The position numbers and the translations under genes are program-made. A DNA stretch of 64,000 bases from Enoplolaimus lenunculus (lineage: Eukaryota > Nematoda > Enoplea > Enoplida > Thoracostomopsidae). The stretch covers positions 1 through 64,000 of the forward strand of contig JASANG010003119.1 of the NCBI GenBank assembly GCA_030248215.1, written 5' to 3'. Under the pieces are notes generated by a model, which was not told the DNA's origin, searched no databases, and worked only from the letters and a program-made list of their open reading frames with translations. Below, in pieces: positions 11,297 through 22,709 of this stretch (position 1 is its first letter; each line of letters opens with the position of its first letter).

Positions 11297-11974
11297 TGCG
11301 GGGTTCACGTTATAACTACTGCAACCCGTAACACGATTGGTGCCATGTTGATTCGACGTTAACATTAAATTTTGCGAACTAAATAGCATGTATTACGACC
11401 AAATGTTAATGTCACATGATATTGGCTTACAAATCACAGATCTCATGCGACCATCGTATACAAATAACCATATGTCACATGATACCGCGGGACATTTATG
11501 CGAATATCATATGATATTCCAAAATTCTACTAAATATCATGTGAGATTGTGCAGGAAAGTGCAGTTTTTGCACACTATAAAACAGTAAACAGTTAGATAA
11601 TGTAGCATTAAATAATTTCAAAAGCTGAATATCTCGTACGTTTTGGTTTCTGACGAAAATTTTCCAAAATGTACTCGTTTAAGGACGAATAATTCAAACT
11701 TCACATTTTAGTATCATTTTGACATTCTACAGGATATTTAGTCTAGTTTACCATAACTTTGCAGACATTTTCAAACATGTCATATGATATTGGCAGACAA
11801 TAATTGGTATGTCATATGATATTGCACTGCAAATAGTGAATGTCACATCAGGATAGCAGACAATTCAAACTTTTTGAATTTGATAGCCAATCAACGTGCA
11901 GACAAAATGTTTCCTGCTATTGTAATAGGGACAAAACGTGTAACAGGCTGCCCCAGTTATAACGTGAACCCCGC
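11297..11974. mobile_element. Inverted-repeat element with TGCGGGG ends (copy 2)
   Basis: Left end TGCGGGGTTCACGTTATAAC and right end GTTATAACGTGAACCCCGCA are inverted; the similarity continues through TGTTACACG-type words. The inside repeats the word TGTCATATGATATT several times. Related to the element at 4531-4959. Confidence 0.75.
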
Positions 11975-12088
11975 AAAAATAGTAGGTGCATTGCTATCAA
12001 CTTTTTTGCTTAATATAAGAGTATTCAGTAGCGTTTAATACATTTCAGATAAAATAGAAAAGTTTAACTCATATTGCTGAATAAAATA

Positions 12089-12575
12089 CTGTACTGACCC
12101 GAATAAGAGGGGAGTAATACGAGGGAGGGGTCTCCATTTTGAGTCCCAATCAATATGAGTAAGTACACTGCAAAAAAGAGGGAGTCAAATTATAACTGTC
12201 TCCGAATTTAGGCTCTACGGGACTACACAAACTGAGTCAAATTTGACTCCGCCAGAATCAAACATGCGACTCAGTGAATCGAATTTGACTGTGGTGGAGC
12301 CGAATTTTGACTCAATTTGTGCAGTCCCGTAGAGCCTATTTCGGAGAGAGTCAGTTTGACTCACCATTTTTTGCTGTGTAACCCTAACAAGAGCCCCTAA
12401 GCAGATAGATTCCCTAAACCCAAATTAGAGTACATGAATGTCAAATATCCCTAATTGTACCGCATAAATCACTCCAGGACCAAATAAAGTTGAGTTCGAA
12501 ACTTTAAAGCGTAATTAAGTTTTGAAAGTAACATCCCAAAGTATAACCTTGTATTATCGCTCAAGCTTGAAAAAA
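12089..12575 (+). mobile_element. CTGTAGTGACCC repeat interrupted by a foldback MITE
   Basis: Starts CTGTACTGACCCGAATAAGAGG, continues with CATTTTGAGTCCCAATCAAT, is interrupted at 12164-12380, and resumes with CCCTAACAAGAGCCCCTAAG to CACTCCAGGACCAAATAAAG. Other copies at 15518, 44548 and 53230. Right boundary approximate. Confidence 0.7.
12164..12380. mobile_element. TA-flanked foldback MITE (copy 2), nested
   Basis: Begins TACACTGCAAAAAAGAGGGA and ends CACCATTTTTTGCTGTGTA; the two halves are inverted repeats with ACTCCGCC and GTAGAGCC words, as in the copy at 2142. It was inserted into the surrounding CTGTAGTGACCC repeat, so it is the younger of the two. Confidence 0.85.
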
Positions 12576-13290
12576 GTTTAATTCAAAATAACGCACTTTT
12601 TAATAGGTTGCTCTTATTAATATCTTTACATATTGCCAATCATTATTAACTGTTCATTTTGTATCAAACAGATCATGAAAACAACCTGATTTTTAGAACC
12701 GAATGTTTTCCTAAGGAACTACTGGTACACTAGAAGTAAGGCAACATTTTTGGATGTATGTAGTATAAGATAGCCAGTTTTATGCATGCGAGCATCCCGC
12801 TGTGAAACAAACGACAGCATAAACTAATCATTTTGTTTAAAAATGCTGAAGTATTCTATCGAAGTATATTTTGGTACTTGCAGCGTTAAGGTACCAACAC
12901 AACCTGCACTGGCGGATCCAAGTGTTCATTAGAATGCCCATGAGTCTGGTTTGTAAAACCCAAATTTTTTGATGCTTCGAGTTGGACTTGGCTGCACCAA
13001 GTCCATTGCTCTCTGGTTTTATTTGCTAGTGCGCTTGTTTACTTGTTATGTTATCATATCAGATATTTGTTTCATTTTTCACTAGAATGTTTTGTAGACT
13101 CGAACCTGTAAAGTCTATTGTCTCCTTTTTTCTTGGTTCCGCCTTGTACTGGATCTATAAATACACAGTTGTTCTTGAACGATATTCTTCATTATATACC
13201 GACTTTCGTAGACAAAACTGTGTAAATTAAAAATAAATCAGACCTAGAAAGAGCTAGAAAGCATCTATAATTGCTCGAGTCCAATTATAG
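12576..13290. other. No feature recognised
   Basis: No gene or recurrent element recognised. The open frame at 13048-13230 has no known motif. Confidence 0.4.
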
Positions 13291-13462
13291 CAGTGGCGGA
13301 TCCAGGATCTCAAAATGGGGGGGCAAAATTTCACACATAACAAACTTATTTTTGACCCACACACAAACCACGAACTATTGCCATAAAGTTGCTATATAAT
13401 TTTTGTCGAGATGCTGTTGGGGAGCCATGGCCGGGGTGGCCCCCACCATGGATCTGCCATTG
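13291..13462. mobile_element. hAT-like CAGTGGCGGATCC MITE, perfect target duplication (copy 1)
   Basis: Begins CAGTGGCGGATCCAGGATCT and ends CCATGGATCTGCCATTG. Flanked by AATTATAG on both sides (13283-13290 and 13463-13470), an exact 8-bp duplication typical of hAT transposons. 172 bp, non-coding. Confidence 0.93.
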
Positions 13463-13849
13463 AATTATAGTAGTTGCGCTTGGCCAATAATGTCACTTCT
13501 ACTGGAAAGACTAAATAAAACAACGTCAAAATAATTAGACATGATTTCGTCATTTTAGCTACGGCGGGGCCGGAACAGCCTTTTCCTATACCTTTCATTT
13601 GGGGACCTCCACTCTAAGCGGTTGAAACAAATACCGCCACAAAGTTTTAAATTGCGTCTGGCTTCTCGCTCGCTTCACTCGCGAGTTTGAGGATTTCCAC
13701 CCTAAAGTTTAAGGCGAGCCCGGACCCTTGTCTGCTCCGAGCGCTGGCAAATGGGTCCAATTTTGATTAATAACATTCACGTTTAAATATTTCTGTAAAA
13801 GATACTTTACAGGTGCTACCAATGTTACTTTGTGGTGCGAGCAGAGGCG

Positions 13850-14168
13850 GATATAGGAATTTCTGACGGACGGCGGGCTAGCAAAAGTTATGAAGCTTAA
13901 GTTTCACTGTAAGCTATAGGTATATATTATATACATATATATATACATATATATCTGAAAATTTTGTGAGAGGAAAAATTGCAACGTATGGTTTGTTATT
14001 TTTTAATTTTGATGTTACCAGTACCGCTACTACTACTAACGTTTTTTGCTGAATTGTTTATTTTTTCACAATTTTAAGAACAACTTTTTTTCTTTTATAT
14101 TTCTGTTTTAGGGACCTTACAATTTTACCGCAAAAAATATTCTGACGGTAGGTGCGTATACCCGCCTG
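13850..14168. mobile_element. hAT-like relic with CAGAGGCGGATATAGG end
   Basis: CAGAGGCGGATATAGGAATTTCTGACGG at the left and CTGACGGTAGGTGCGTATACCCGCCTG at the right are imperfect inverted repeats. A TATATA run (about 13919-13954) lies inside. No target duplication found. Confidence 0.5.
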
Positions 14169-14199
14169 CTGCATCGGCTTGGCGGCGCGAGCCATTCTT

Positions 14200-14356
14200 C
14201 CAGGGGACGGCAATAGAGTAAGCTTAAGCTTTAGTTAGACTCATTTTTTTCAGTAGGATCAGGCGTAACTCAATGCTTTGTAATAGGCATATCCTTACGC
14301 GGAGATTTATGCCTAGGAATATGCGTATTGTTCCATTAAACCCGTTAAAGTAACAT
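14200..14356. mobile_element. Telomere-repeat MITE, decayed
   Basis: Has AGAGTAAGCTTAAGCTTTAG on the left and GTTAAAGTAACATT on the right, typical of subfamilies A and B respectively, with only faint TTAGGC words between. It may be a mosaic or simply decayed. Confidence 0.55.
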
Positions 14357-15442
14357 TAATTACTGGTATTAAAAGTAATGAATGAAGAATGGTCACAGAA
14401 CTCTGGCTTGAAACTTGCTAAAATTATTCAATTTGCCACATTTCCCGTTAAACTCATTTTAAACGAGCATAATACTGCAGTGTATAACCACCAATATAAC
14501 TTTTATTTCATAAATAATTAAGCTTGTAAAGCAATTCCCTTACGTACTATACACCGGCTTTTAAGTATAGAGCAACTGCACTTGAAGCATTTGACATGTA
14601 AGTATGAAACCTCGAATTAGAAATTGACACATAGAGAACTTTTGATTGGCTAAAATATTATTCTCGGAATTGTGAGTTAACTTTTCTGTGGCCACATTGA
14701 ATATGAAAGTTGACGAAATTAAAGGCAGAAAATTGCGAAAAAGCTTTTGTATTTAATCGTATTCCAGGAAATACGAAGCCAAATTTATCATCTTAAGCAA
14801 GAACGCTCACCATACGTATTTTGGGCATCATAGAAACAACAGAAAACAAATCAAGACTCAAACGCTAGAATCTGCCACTTTACCACCTGTTTACTAAATT
14901 GCACTATCAGATGGTATAACGCTGAATTAAAATTAAGCCCTTCACTTGTGCAAGTTTTTGCAGCAAAAAATTGCACGTGCAACTTGCGTTGCGCAAGATT
15001 GTTCACAAAGCAGCTTTGAAATTGTTACAGCAGAAAAATAATTAATGTATAAGAATACTTGCAAATATTCATGGGGAATATACGACAAGAATTTATTCAT
15101 AGGTATTAGCCTTGCAAGTGAAAATCATCATCATAGCCGCGAACTGATGATTTATAGCTTCTGCTTGATATTTATTGTAGTCGTCTGCAAATTATTCATA
15201 TAAATTCATGTCATGATTCAAGTTGGCAGTTTGCACTGCAACAACTTGCACGTGGGAATAGGGTTTTAACGGTTTCAAATAGACGGTATTGTACTCTGAA
15301 TTGATTGTCTTTACTTTCGCTGATTGCAATAAGCAAACATGGTATATTTAATACTTGCACGCGGGCATTTATGCAAAAATGTAGTAGCAAACTGAAAACA
15401 ACAGTGACATCCATTTCAAATACCATAATGTGTTATTGCAAG
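14357..15442. other. No feature recognised
   Basis: No gene recognised. TGCACGTGCAACTTGCGTTGC near 14975 and GCAACAACTTGCACGTGGG near 15238 share words in inverse orientation, possibly the ends of an old inverted-repeat element. Confidence 0.3.
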
Positions 15443-15820
15443 CAGTGGCGGATCCAGGATCTCAAAATGGGGGGGGGGGGCAAAATTTCACAGGTAATAA
15501 ATTTATTTTTGACCCATACTGTAGTACCCAAATAAGAGGGGGTCCCCATTTTGAGTCCCAATTAATAAGAGTCTGTATCCCTAATAAGAATCCGTAAGCG
15601 GGTAGAGTCCTTAAACCCTTGTTTAGAGTAAATAAATGTCTATTATCCCTAAAAATTGTAGCGCACAAATGACTCCAGGGCCAAGAAACTTTAAAGCGTG
15701 TTTATACTATTGTGTATCAGAGAAATAAACAGCGTAGAACAGCAATTGACACTATATAATTTTTGTCGAGTTGCTGTTGGGGGGGCACGGCCAGGGTGCC
15801 CCCCCGTGGATCCGCCATTG
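15443..15820. mobile_element. hAT-like CAGTGGCGGATCC MITE interrupted by another repeat (copy 2)
   Basis: Begins CAGTGGCGGATCCAGGATCT and ends CCGTGGATCCGCCATTG, flanked by ATTGCAAG on both sides (15435-15442 and 15821-15828), exact 8-bp duplication. The middle is split by a CTGTAGTGACCC-family repeat at about 15518-15745. Confidence 0.93.
15518..15745 (+). mobile_element. CTGTAGTGACCC-family repeat nested in a hAT-like MITE
   Basis: CTGTAGTACCCAAATAAGAGGGGG followed by CCCCATTTTGAGTCCCAATTAATAAGAG and CAAATGACTCCAGGGCCAAG, matching copies at 12089, 44548 and 53230. It lies within an element whose other copies lack it, so it inserted later. Right edge approximate. Confidence 0.75.
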
Positions 15821-16456
15821 ATTGCAAGAAATGCTATAACGCACTAAATCATAATGAAAACCATTTCAAGACAGCTGAACGTAATTACAGACAAATATTT
15901 CACTGATCCACAACACGTTTGCTGCCAGCTGTACCGACTGTATCGGCTGTTCCGGCTGCATACTACAGCCAGGCCAGCGGGACCAGCCGGCCGGTGGCCG
16001 GTTTTACCTAAAATGCAGATATCGCAACCATTTTAAATAGCTGTTATTAATATGAAGTCTAGCATTTTAGATTTAACAAAATAAACTTATTGTGAGAACG
16101 GTAATTCTTGAAAGTTGTCTTGAATTGACACAAAGTCTCTCTGGTAAAGTGTTTTGTCTGCAAAAACATTGCAATTACAATTGAACTGGGTTTTAGTGAG
16201 TTTGTTTTGACCCGAAAATTTTCACTGCTAACAATATTTACTACTTTATTATAATTTGAGCATGAGGATTCAGATTTAGACTGTTTACTGTTAAACGCAT
16301 GAACGAAGTGTGTTATTTGACATTCCCATAATTATATGCATAAGCATCTCAAAAGAAATACTGGGAAGTTAAATTTGTATGTTCTATATATTCGTACTAT
16401 ATCGTGTGTTCATTTCACTTCAGCAGTCTATGTTTTTCAAAAATAACCGTTTGAAG
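15821..16456. other. No gene; GC-rich patch at 15918-16006
   Basis: The patch has GGCTGTTCCGGCTGC and CCAGCCGGCCGGTGGCCGG words, perhaps a relic of an hAT-like end. No gene recognised. Confidence 0.35.
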
Positions 16457-16560
16457 GGCCAACATTACCTTGAAAGGCGTAACAGGCGTATAAGCATATC
16501 ACAAGCCTAGCATAAAAGGCAATAATTAGTCGAAAGCCTAAGCTTACATACAACAGTGCG
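16457..16560. mobile_element. Telomere-repeat MITE, subfamily B, truncated
   Basis: GGCCAACATTACCTTGAAAGGCGTAACAGGCG matches the left end of subfamily B, then a short decayed array including AAGCCTAAGCTTAC. No right inverted end found. Confidence 0.55.
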
Positions 16561-17390
16561 GTTGGAGGTCTGCCTTCGGCTTTCGTAGAAATTAAAATTC
16601 CGGATATAAAGGCAGCCAGATTTGTTTAGTCCAACTTTGGATTGATTCGCATAGATCAACAGAATCCATTACATTCGTATCTAAATACGTTTCTTCGATT
16701 AAACAAGACGTTTTGTCGATGAAAGCAAAAATTTATCCTTAAAAAATGCACATGACGTGTTCAAAATGATAGGTGGCCAAACAATTATCAACAAGTCGCA
16801 AACAAGGATTTCATATGAATTACAAATAAAGTTGAAACTGTTCTGGGATGCGGTCAAATATGGATTATGGATGTGACCTCGTCTTAAAACTGATGCAAAG
16901 AAGATATTGAACCGTCTCGGTAGGAAGCAAAACATTATTTTGAGAGGGGAAAATGTTTCATCTGAGGCATACGGGGACTCTGCTGCATAAAGTGATATGA
17001 AAGCTATTCGATAAAACGGCAGAATTGTGCTCGGAGAGGTGATCCTCTTAGCTGCGCTATGACTACGCAGCAGCATTATATTTCTGGTTTCTATTCGAAA
17101 CAAAATAATTAGAAATTTTTACAATTCAATTCTATTAAGCTTGTTTGGCTTAACTTTTTCGCGTTTATGTTCTAATCTCGTTGAAATTATATGTACTCTC
17201 TCACATGCTCGCTCGGTGGCGTGACATTGCAAATGAACCTTTATTAAAAAAACTTTTTTCTGCAAAAAATCTGTTTCCAACATGCGGGAAGAGGTGCGTA
17301 AGGCTTGATTTGCTGAAATTAAACATCAGTTACCTTTGGTTAAAAACATACGTCAGTCTGGTTTATTTTAGCGTTAACAGTTTTAGGATA
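16561..17390. other. No gene called; open minus frame at 16699-17103
   Basis: A minus-strand open frame of 134 codons and partly open plus-strand frames overlap here. None shows a domain I recognise, and the plus frames contain stops. It may be decayed coding sequence of a transposon or gene, but nothing identifies it. Confidence 0.25.
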
Positions 17391-17981
17391 AATGGGTTTT
17401 TCCGTTACCCACCCAGCACGCGTTCGCCCAAATATCGTTGGATTTAAAAAAATTTTGCATATTTGAACTTTTCATGACCTCCACTGATTATTTCACGCCT
17501 GAATTTGAATTTTTGTAAAATTCGATTTTTAAAGTCCCAAGGTGCCGACTCCTTTGGAAACCAAAAAAATTTTGGCATATAGTCTAACAAATTAAATACC
17601 ATTCGAAGCAGCGTGCGAGTTGAGTCTATTGGAGTTTCATTTTTTCCAATCAAGCGATTGGTTAACAAGTTGATGGCAAATAATAGGTTTGGGGCGCTGC
17701 CAACGATTTGGGTCGGCGCCAAATCAGTTATTTTACCATGATTCGTTAACCAATAGTTTGTTTGAGTGCAAAAAATTTAACACCAATGGACTCAGCTCCG
17801 CAAGTTGCATTGAATGGTATATAATTGTTCTATATACTTTTGACAAAGTTTTTGGGTCGCATTTGGGAGGGGTGGACTTAATATCAAGGAAGGTCATGAG
17901 AAGATCATACATGCAGAAATGTTCAAAATTGAACCATTTTTGCGCAAACCCGGGCTGAAGAAATAAGGAAAAAACCCGAAT
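17391..17981. mobile_element. 590-bp palindromic element (copy 2)
   Basis: Two arms of nearly 300 bases face each other around GGCGCTGCCAACGATTTGGG at about 17690-17725. Outer borders TGGGTTTTTCC and GGAAAAAACCC are inverted. Words such as GTTAACCAAT, GAACTTTTCATGACC or its complement, and GCGAACGCGT-like sequence occur once in each arm. ATAAA flanks both sides. The segment at 3078-3375 is a single arm. Confidence 0.65.
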
Positions 17982-18002
17982 AAATTTCGCTCATATTAAC
18001 TA

Positions 18003-18113
18003 CAGGGCCCTGTCTACTCAAAGCCTAATCCTAAACATAAGCCTAACCCTAAGCCTAAGCTATGCTTGCTAGTCTCTTAAGGCCCCCGTCCCCTGTCTCC
18101 CACTGGGCAGGCC
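18003..18113. mobile_element. TTAGGC-bearing repeat, third type
   Basis: CAGGGCCCTGTCTACTC, then AAGCCTAATCCTAAACATAAGCC, and a right border CCCCTGTCTCCCACTGGGCAGGCC. The repeats at 11127 (inverted) and 39870 share the border words CCCTGTCT and GGGCCCT, but not the GGCCAATGTAAAG ends of the common family. Confidence 0.5.
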
Positions 18114-19539
18114 GTACTAATTTAGACAACCATAATTTTCATAGCTTACAGCCAAAAAAACAGACAACACAGCATGGACCGTTTAGTATAACAGACAATA
18201 ATAAAAAATTCGCATAAAAACCCTTAACTCTAAAATATTTTGTAATTGAAAATTATAATTAGCTGAAACGTAATTCGTCATAATTTGAATGCCTTCCTGT
18301 GACGAACTCAAATCAAAAAGATTAAACTGATAAACAAGTAAATGGATGTTTATGGATACAAAATTGCTGATCAACCCATTACACATTCGATTGCTTTATT
18401 ATTCTGCTTGAGATATAAGTTCAAGGAATCACTCAAAATCGCGGATTTTCGTATGGCGTTTACTGTTGGGCAATAAAAAAATTAACGCTCTCTAAATCCC
18501 GAGAGTCCTCGCGCGGGTTTGCAGGCTTTGTACTGTCGCGTAATGAAATGTTGTGCAGTGAGCGTTTGTTGTACGTCCACAGCTTGCTTTAAATAGTGGC
18601 TCATAGTATGTCTTATATATTCGAGAATGGGTTATAGATAGTAAACTAAAAATTTTTTCATTATATTCCACTTTCATGACATAAATCATATGCGAAAACT
18701 GTCCAAAACAGCTTAAATTTAACAAAAACATAAAATTTAGTCAGCAAAATAGAATACGTGCAGAATGACACAAATAAATTATTGCGTACTTTGCTAAAAA
18801 AGAAAAATTAATGCATCAAACTCCAAATTTAAAAAGCTAAAACACGACAGGTCACATATTTTAGGTTTATGATTAAAAGCTCTGCTACATGAAAACTTAC
18901 GAGTCCGTAGCCAGCCCAATATATGGAAGGTGGCGTAAAAAATTAAGTGTGGTCAGCTGCAATACAGCTTGGACACACTATTCAGTAGCAAATGCCAGGA
19001 TCTTGCGTTGGAGAATGGATACTTTTCGCGTTGAGAAATTTTGCCATTTTTTATATCTCCTTATTAACTTCGCCGAAAGCGCAAACTCTTTAATTCGTTG
19101 CACAATCTTGCCATACACTTCACCTATTTAGCTGTAAAACACATTCTAAAGATTTACATGTTGCATCGCAAAATTTTCAGCGTGGCAGCGCCGTTCGGAT
19201 CGGACTATATATCCTGGCCTTCGTCCTTGTATTATTGGCCTTTAATTTCTTCAGGTTACTTCCAAGAAGCAACCAGAATTCCGGTTCTGGTAGAAAAATC
19301 TGTGAAAATTTATCTCTTTTGGAAATTCAAGAAAGAATTTCATATCATTCTATCTTATTTTTCTAAAATTGTCTGTGAGCAGGTATTGCCAAAATTTTCA
19401 ATTTGTGCAATACTTCAGAATTTATCATACGTTTCCGGCTACTTCATTTGTTTCAGGATTTTGGCATTCTACATGGTTTGTGTACACTACTAAAGCGATA
19501 CAAATAGCGTTAGAAATAAATTTTTCGCTAACAAGTATT
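18114..19539. other. No gene recognised
   Basis: Several open frames up to 131 codons (for example 19098-19493, plus) encode hydrophobic, low-information peptides without recognisable domains or conserved splice context. No recurrent repeat seen. Confidence 0.4.
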
Positions 19540-19701
19540 TTTAGTTTGTCTACAAAAGAGTATGTTTAGATTCTTGATTACATTCTTTTGCTTAGGCATA
19601 GTCTTAGGCTTAGGCTTAGCAACTCATTTTTGCAACGCTTAGGCTTAGCGCTTAGGAATACGCTTTAATTTACTGTTACGCCCCTTAAAGTAACATTGGC
19701 C
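19540..19701. mobile_element. Telomere-repeat MITE, subfamily B, left end missing
   Basis: Starts inside the element at AAAGAGTATGTTTAGATTC, carries TTAGGC units on the plus strand with a TTTTTGCAACGCTTAGG internal word, and ends CCCCTTAAAGTAACATTGGCC. The left inverted repeat is absent. Confidence 0.8.
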
Positions 19702-19942
19702 CGAGTATCAGTGATAACTCTAATGTTAATTTACAGAATATGTATAGTTGTAGCATTGTAACAGAACACTGTTTTGCACCGATATGAGTATTTAAATGTC
19801 TACAGCGTTTATGATAAGTCCAGAGTATCCGATAAATTATGATTTTAATATACCAAGGCCGTCCGGTGACATCTATAAATATGTTATAATTGTTTCCCAA
19901 AAGTGATGATAGAACTTAATTTTTTGTCGATGGACGCGAGCG

Positions 19943-20157
19943 GGCCAATGTAAAGAACAGGGGCAGCACAGTATTTAAGTATATTCCTAAGCCTAATCCT
20001 AAGCGTAAGCCTAAGACTAAACGTAAGAATGAGTTTATTCCTAAGCCTAAGCCTAAGTCTAAGCCTAAGCCATGCATAAACATTAATCTAAAGCTAATAA
20101 GCTTACTCTATTCTAGTTCCACAGAAAAACGTTTCGCCCGCGTTTTTAACAATGGCC
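19943..20157. mobile_element. Telomere-repeat MITE, subfamily A, perfect target duplication
   Basis: Begins GGCCAATGTAAAGAACAGGG and ends GTTTTTAACAATGGCC. Both flanks are CGCGAGCG (19935-19942 and 20158-20165), an exact 8-bp duplication. Two arrays of CCTAAG units lie inside, then AAGCTTACTCTATTCTAG and the GTTTCGCCC word. A reference copy for the family borders. Confidence 0.95.
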
Positions 20158-21182
20158 CGCGAGCGTGAGGCCAAACACATTTTTGGTCAAATATCAGCGT
20201 GAAGTTTTTTTCACCATTTATTTACTGTAAAAAAGTTTAGGAGCTTAATTGCAAACGAATATAAGAGACCGTGCACACATTTGAGAATATTGCTACATTT
20301 GAATAAGATTTAAAAAACTGACAAATTTCAATCTGCGTATTATTTGCAATTTAAACTAAACGTTACAATTATGTTGATGGAATAATTGATAACATGGAAC
20401 CTACCAAACGCATCAACGTAAGGTCATAATTTTGAGCACTGCTCAACGCTCGTCAGACCACAGTGACTCCTGCAGCACCAAACATTAATACAACAGCTCG
20501 TCGTCCGACTACTTGTAATCCGAACCCTCAACAACTCGATAATTTGTAGCCCTTCATTATGCTTACGGTTAGGATTATGATTATGGTTATGCTTAGATTT
20601 TAAGCTAAGGACGCAGTCAGTATCCAAGTTGTCTGACGAACAATTGTCGTAGGTTGATGCATAACCTGATATGGGATGTTCTAGAGGTTGCAACTGCACA
20701 TCGCATAGGCTGTACGTATTGCTTACTATCGCTGGATACAATGCTGGTACAAAGCATAACCACTGGCAATGGAACATGAAACCTGTAATCGTTAAATAGG
20801 CAAAATAGAGACGATAAATCATCAACAAAACTAAAACGAATATTTCTAAAAGTGTCATATCAGCTAAACATTTTATAAACATTGCATTCAAATTGTTCTT
20901 GCGCATGCAATACTTTCGTTTTATGATTTGATTGGCGTGAACATCTCTGTGGTAGTTGTGTTACTGCTGGATTAGGATCAGCCGATGTGTATTCTACCCG
21001 CAAGTATACTATACAGTGCTATTCATCCAACCATATTGCATATGCAGATAACGGACAAACATATAGTGATATATACTTGTAATACAATACTTTTCGTATA
21101 TCAAGAATTCGTTTTATCGTATTACCATCAGACGCGGTGCCGGATTTAAATTCGAGTCTGTATATAATTTTATAAAACAACC
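20158..21182. other. No gene called; 160-codon minus frame at 20424-20906
   Basis: The frame begins with ATG and has a hydrophobic start but runs through a degenerate TTAGGC-like patch (about 20555-20600) that yields His/Asn-rich peptide. No domain is recognised, so it is treated as chance. Confidence 0.3.
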
Positions 21183-21390
21183 GGCTCATGTTAAGATCTG
21201 GGGCGGAACGTTTGTCTATGTGACTGCAATAGAGTAAGCTTAAGCTTTAGACTATTTTTTTGCTTGGCTTATTCTTAAGCTTCGGCTTAGGCTTATGAAT
21301 ATGCTCATTATCACGCTAAGGCTTTGGCTTTGGCTTAGGCTTAGGAATATGGTTATAATACTGTTCCGCCCATGTTCTTTACATTGGTTG
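21183..21390. mobile_element. Telomere-repeat MITE, subfamily A, perfect target duplication
   Basis: Begins GGCTCATGTTAAGATCTGGG and ends TTCTTTACATTGGTTG, with TTAGGC units on the plus strand. Flanks AAACAACC at 21175-21182 and 21391-21398 are identical. Confidence 0.93.
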
Positions 21391-21519
21391 AAACAACCAA
21401 TGGCCATTTTAAATCCCGTTTATAAAGTTTTTATTTCAAGATGGGATATATTCTCTTAAGCTCTTCCTGGAATAGACTATTATAAATCATTTTTGGCAGT
21501 ACTAGTAGTTGTAGTAGTT

Positions 21520-21606
<87 letters not shown>

Positions 21607-22103
21607 CTAAGTAACACAGTGTTGCAAGCCGTTAAAATTTCACAACAGAATTATAAAATTCAATTAGCGTTTGGCAACTCTTGCATTTTTACCTAAAGTA
21701 AAACTTGAATACTGCAAGTATAATAGAATTACTTCTAAATACTAATTGAAAAAGTGGCAAAGTGTTAAATTTGATTATTTAATTTGTTCGTTCTGCGGTA
21801 CCTAAAAACTTCTGTACACCGACAATAATTTCCAATTTTATTTGCCGAAAATTGAACCGGAATTCTGGCATCTATTTTTGGTGCGTTTTATATCAGGTTT
21901 ATATATTTTGCCTGGTTTTGTATTAGTTTTAGTTTTTAACAGTCAGAGAATTGTTGTGAGCCAATTATGAGCCCAAATCACAAATAGTGGAATTGAAATA
22001 AAACAGTAAAAGCTAAAAAAATAAAGCAAATATTAATCGGCATGGAAAGACTGTAAACTAATAGCGGTGTTTAATACGACCAAGAGTCGATAATGACTCT
22101 TTA
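21391..22103. other. No gene around the GTA microsatellite
   Basis: Apart from the trinucleotide array at 21503-21606, nothing is recognised. The poly-valine frame across the array is a product of the repeat. Confidence 0.45.
21503..21606. repeat. (GTA)n microsatellite
   Basis: About 29 uninterrupted GTA units after a short imperfect lead of GTAGTAGTT units. Confidence 0.97.
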
Positions 22104-22370
22104 CAAGAGTGTGCAACTGGGTAGATTCTGTGTAGAAAAGAATGTACCCGGCACGCATTGCGTTTTTGGCCAACCCCCTTTAGGTAGAAGGGGCACAACC
22201 GGTGCGAACCATGGCACTTTATGCATGCGGCGTCAAACATGCTCCCCTTATAGTTTAATTTAGGGGTATTCATGTGATAGCGACACCCTCTAAAAGGGGG
22301 AGTCGGCCAAAAATACAACGCCCGGTGGTACATGTTGTACCACGCAAATTTCGGTAGTTGCCCACTCTTG
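22104..22370. mobile_element. Inverted-repeat MITE, TGCAACT ends (copy 2)
   Basis: Left end CAAGAGTGTGCAACTGGG and right end AGTTGCCCACTCTTG, with internal inverted words GTTTTTGGCCAACCCCC and GGGGGAGTCGGCCAAAAA. TTA on both sides could be a 3-bp target duplication. The minus open frame covering it is repeat-derived. Confidence 0.78.
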
Positions 22371-22562
22371 TTAGAGTGATCAGTGATCACCCACTTTTGA
22401 TATTACGCAGGTGCAGCTGCAGGAACCGGAAATGTATCTTTAGAGCAGTTCTGTCAGGTTGAAAATTTTGCAATCCAAATGGTTCATCTAAAGGGCACAA
22501 AACCTTTTCTAACAATATTAGCTGAAACTGTAAAAGTTACAAAAATTAATTGTTGAAAGCTT

Positions 22563-22709
22563 GGTCCCAATTAAAGATCAGGGGCGGAACGTTTTTCTGC
22601 GGATCTCCAATACAGTAATCTTAAGCTCCAGACTATTTTTTGCTCAGTGTTTTGGCTTAGGCTTAGGAATATGCTTATACTACTGTTAGAGCCCTATTCT
22701 ATACAGTGG
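22563..22709. mobile_element. Telomere-repeat MITE, subfamily A, perfect target duplication
   Basis: Begins GGTCCCAATTAAAGATCAGG and ends CCTATTCTATACAGTGGC. Flanks GAAAGCTT at 22555-22562 and 22710-22717 are identical. The array is short (two to three TTAGGC units). Confidence 0.9.

Noticed and set aside
16699-17103. 134-codon minus-strand frame as a gene
   Set aside because: No domain recognised; the opposite strand is also partly open, and nothing supports either strand.
20424-20906. 160-codon minus-strand open frame
   Set aside because: Runs through a degenerate TTAGGC-like patch, has no recognisable domain, and AT-rich DNA of this length yields such frames by chance.
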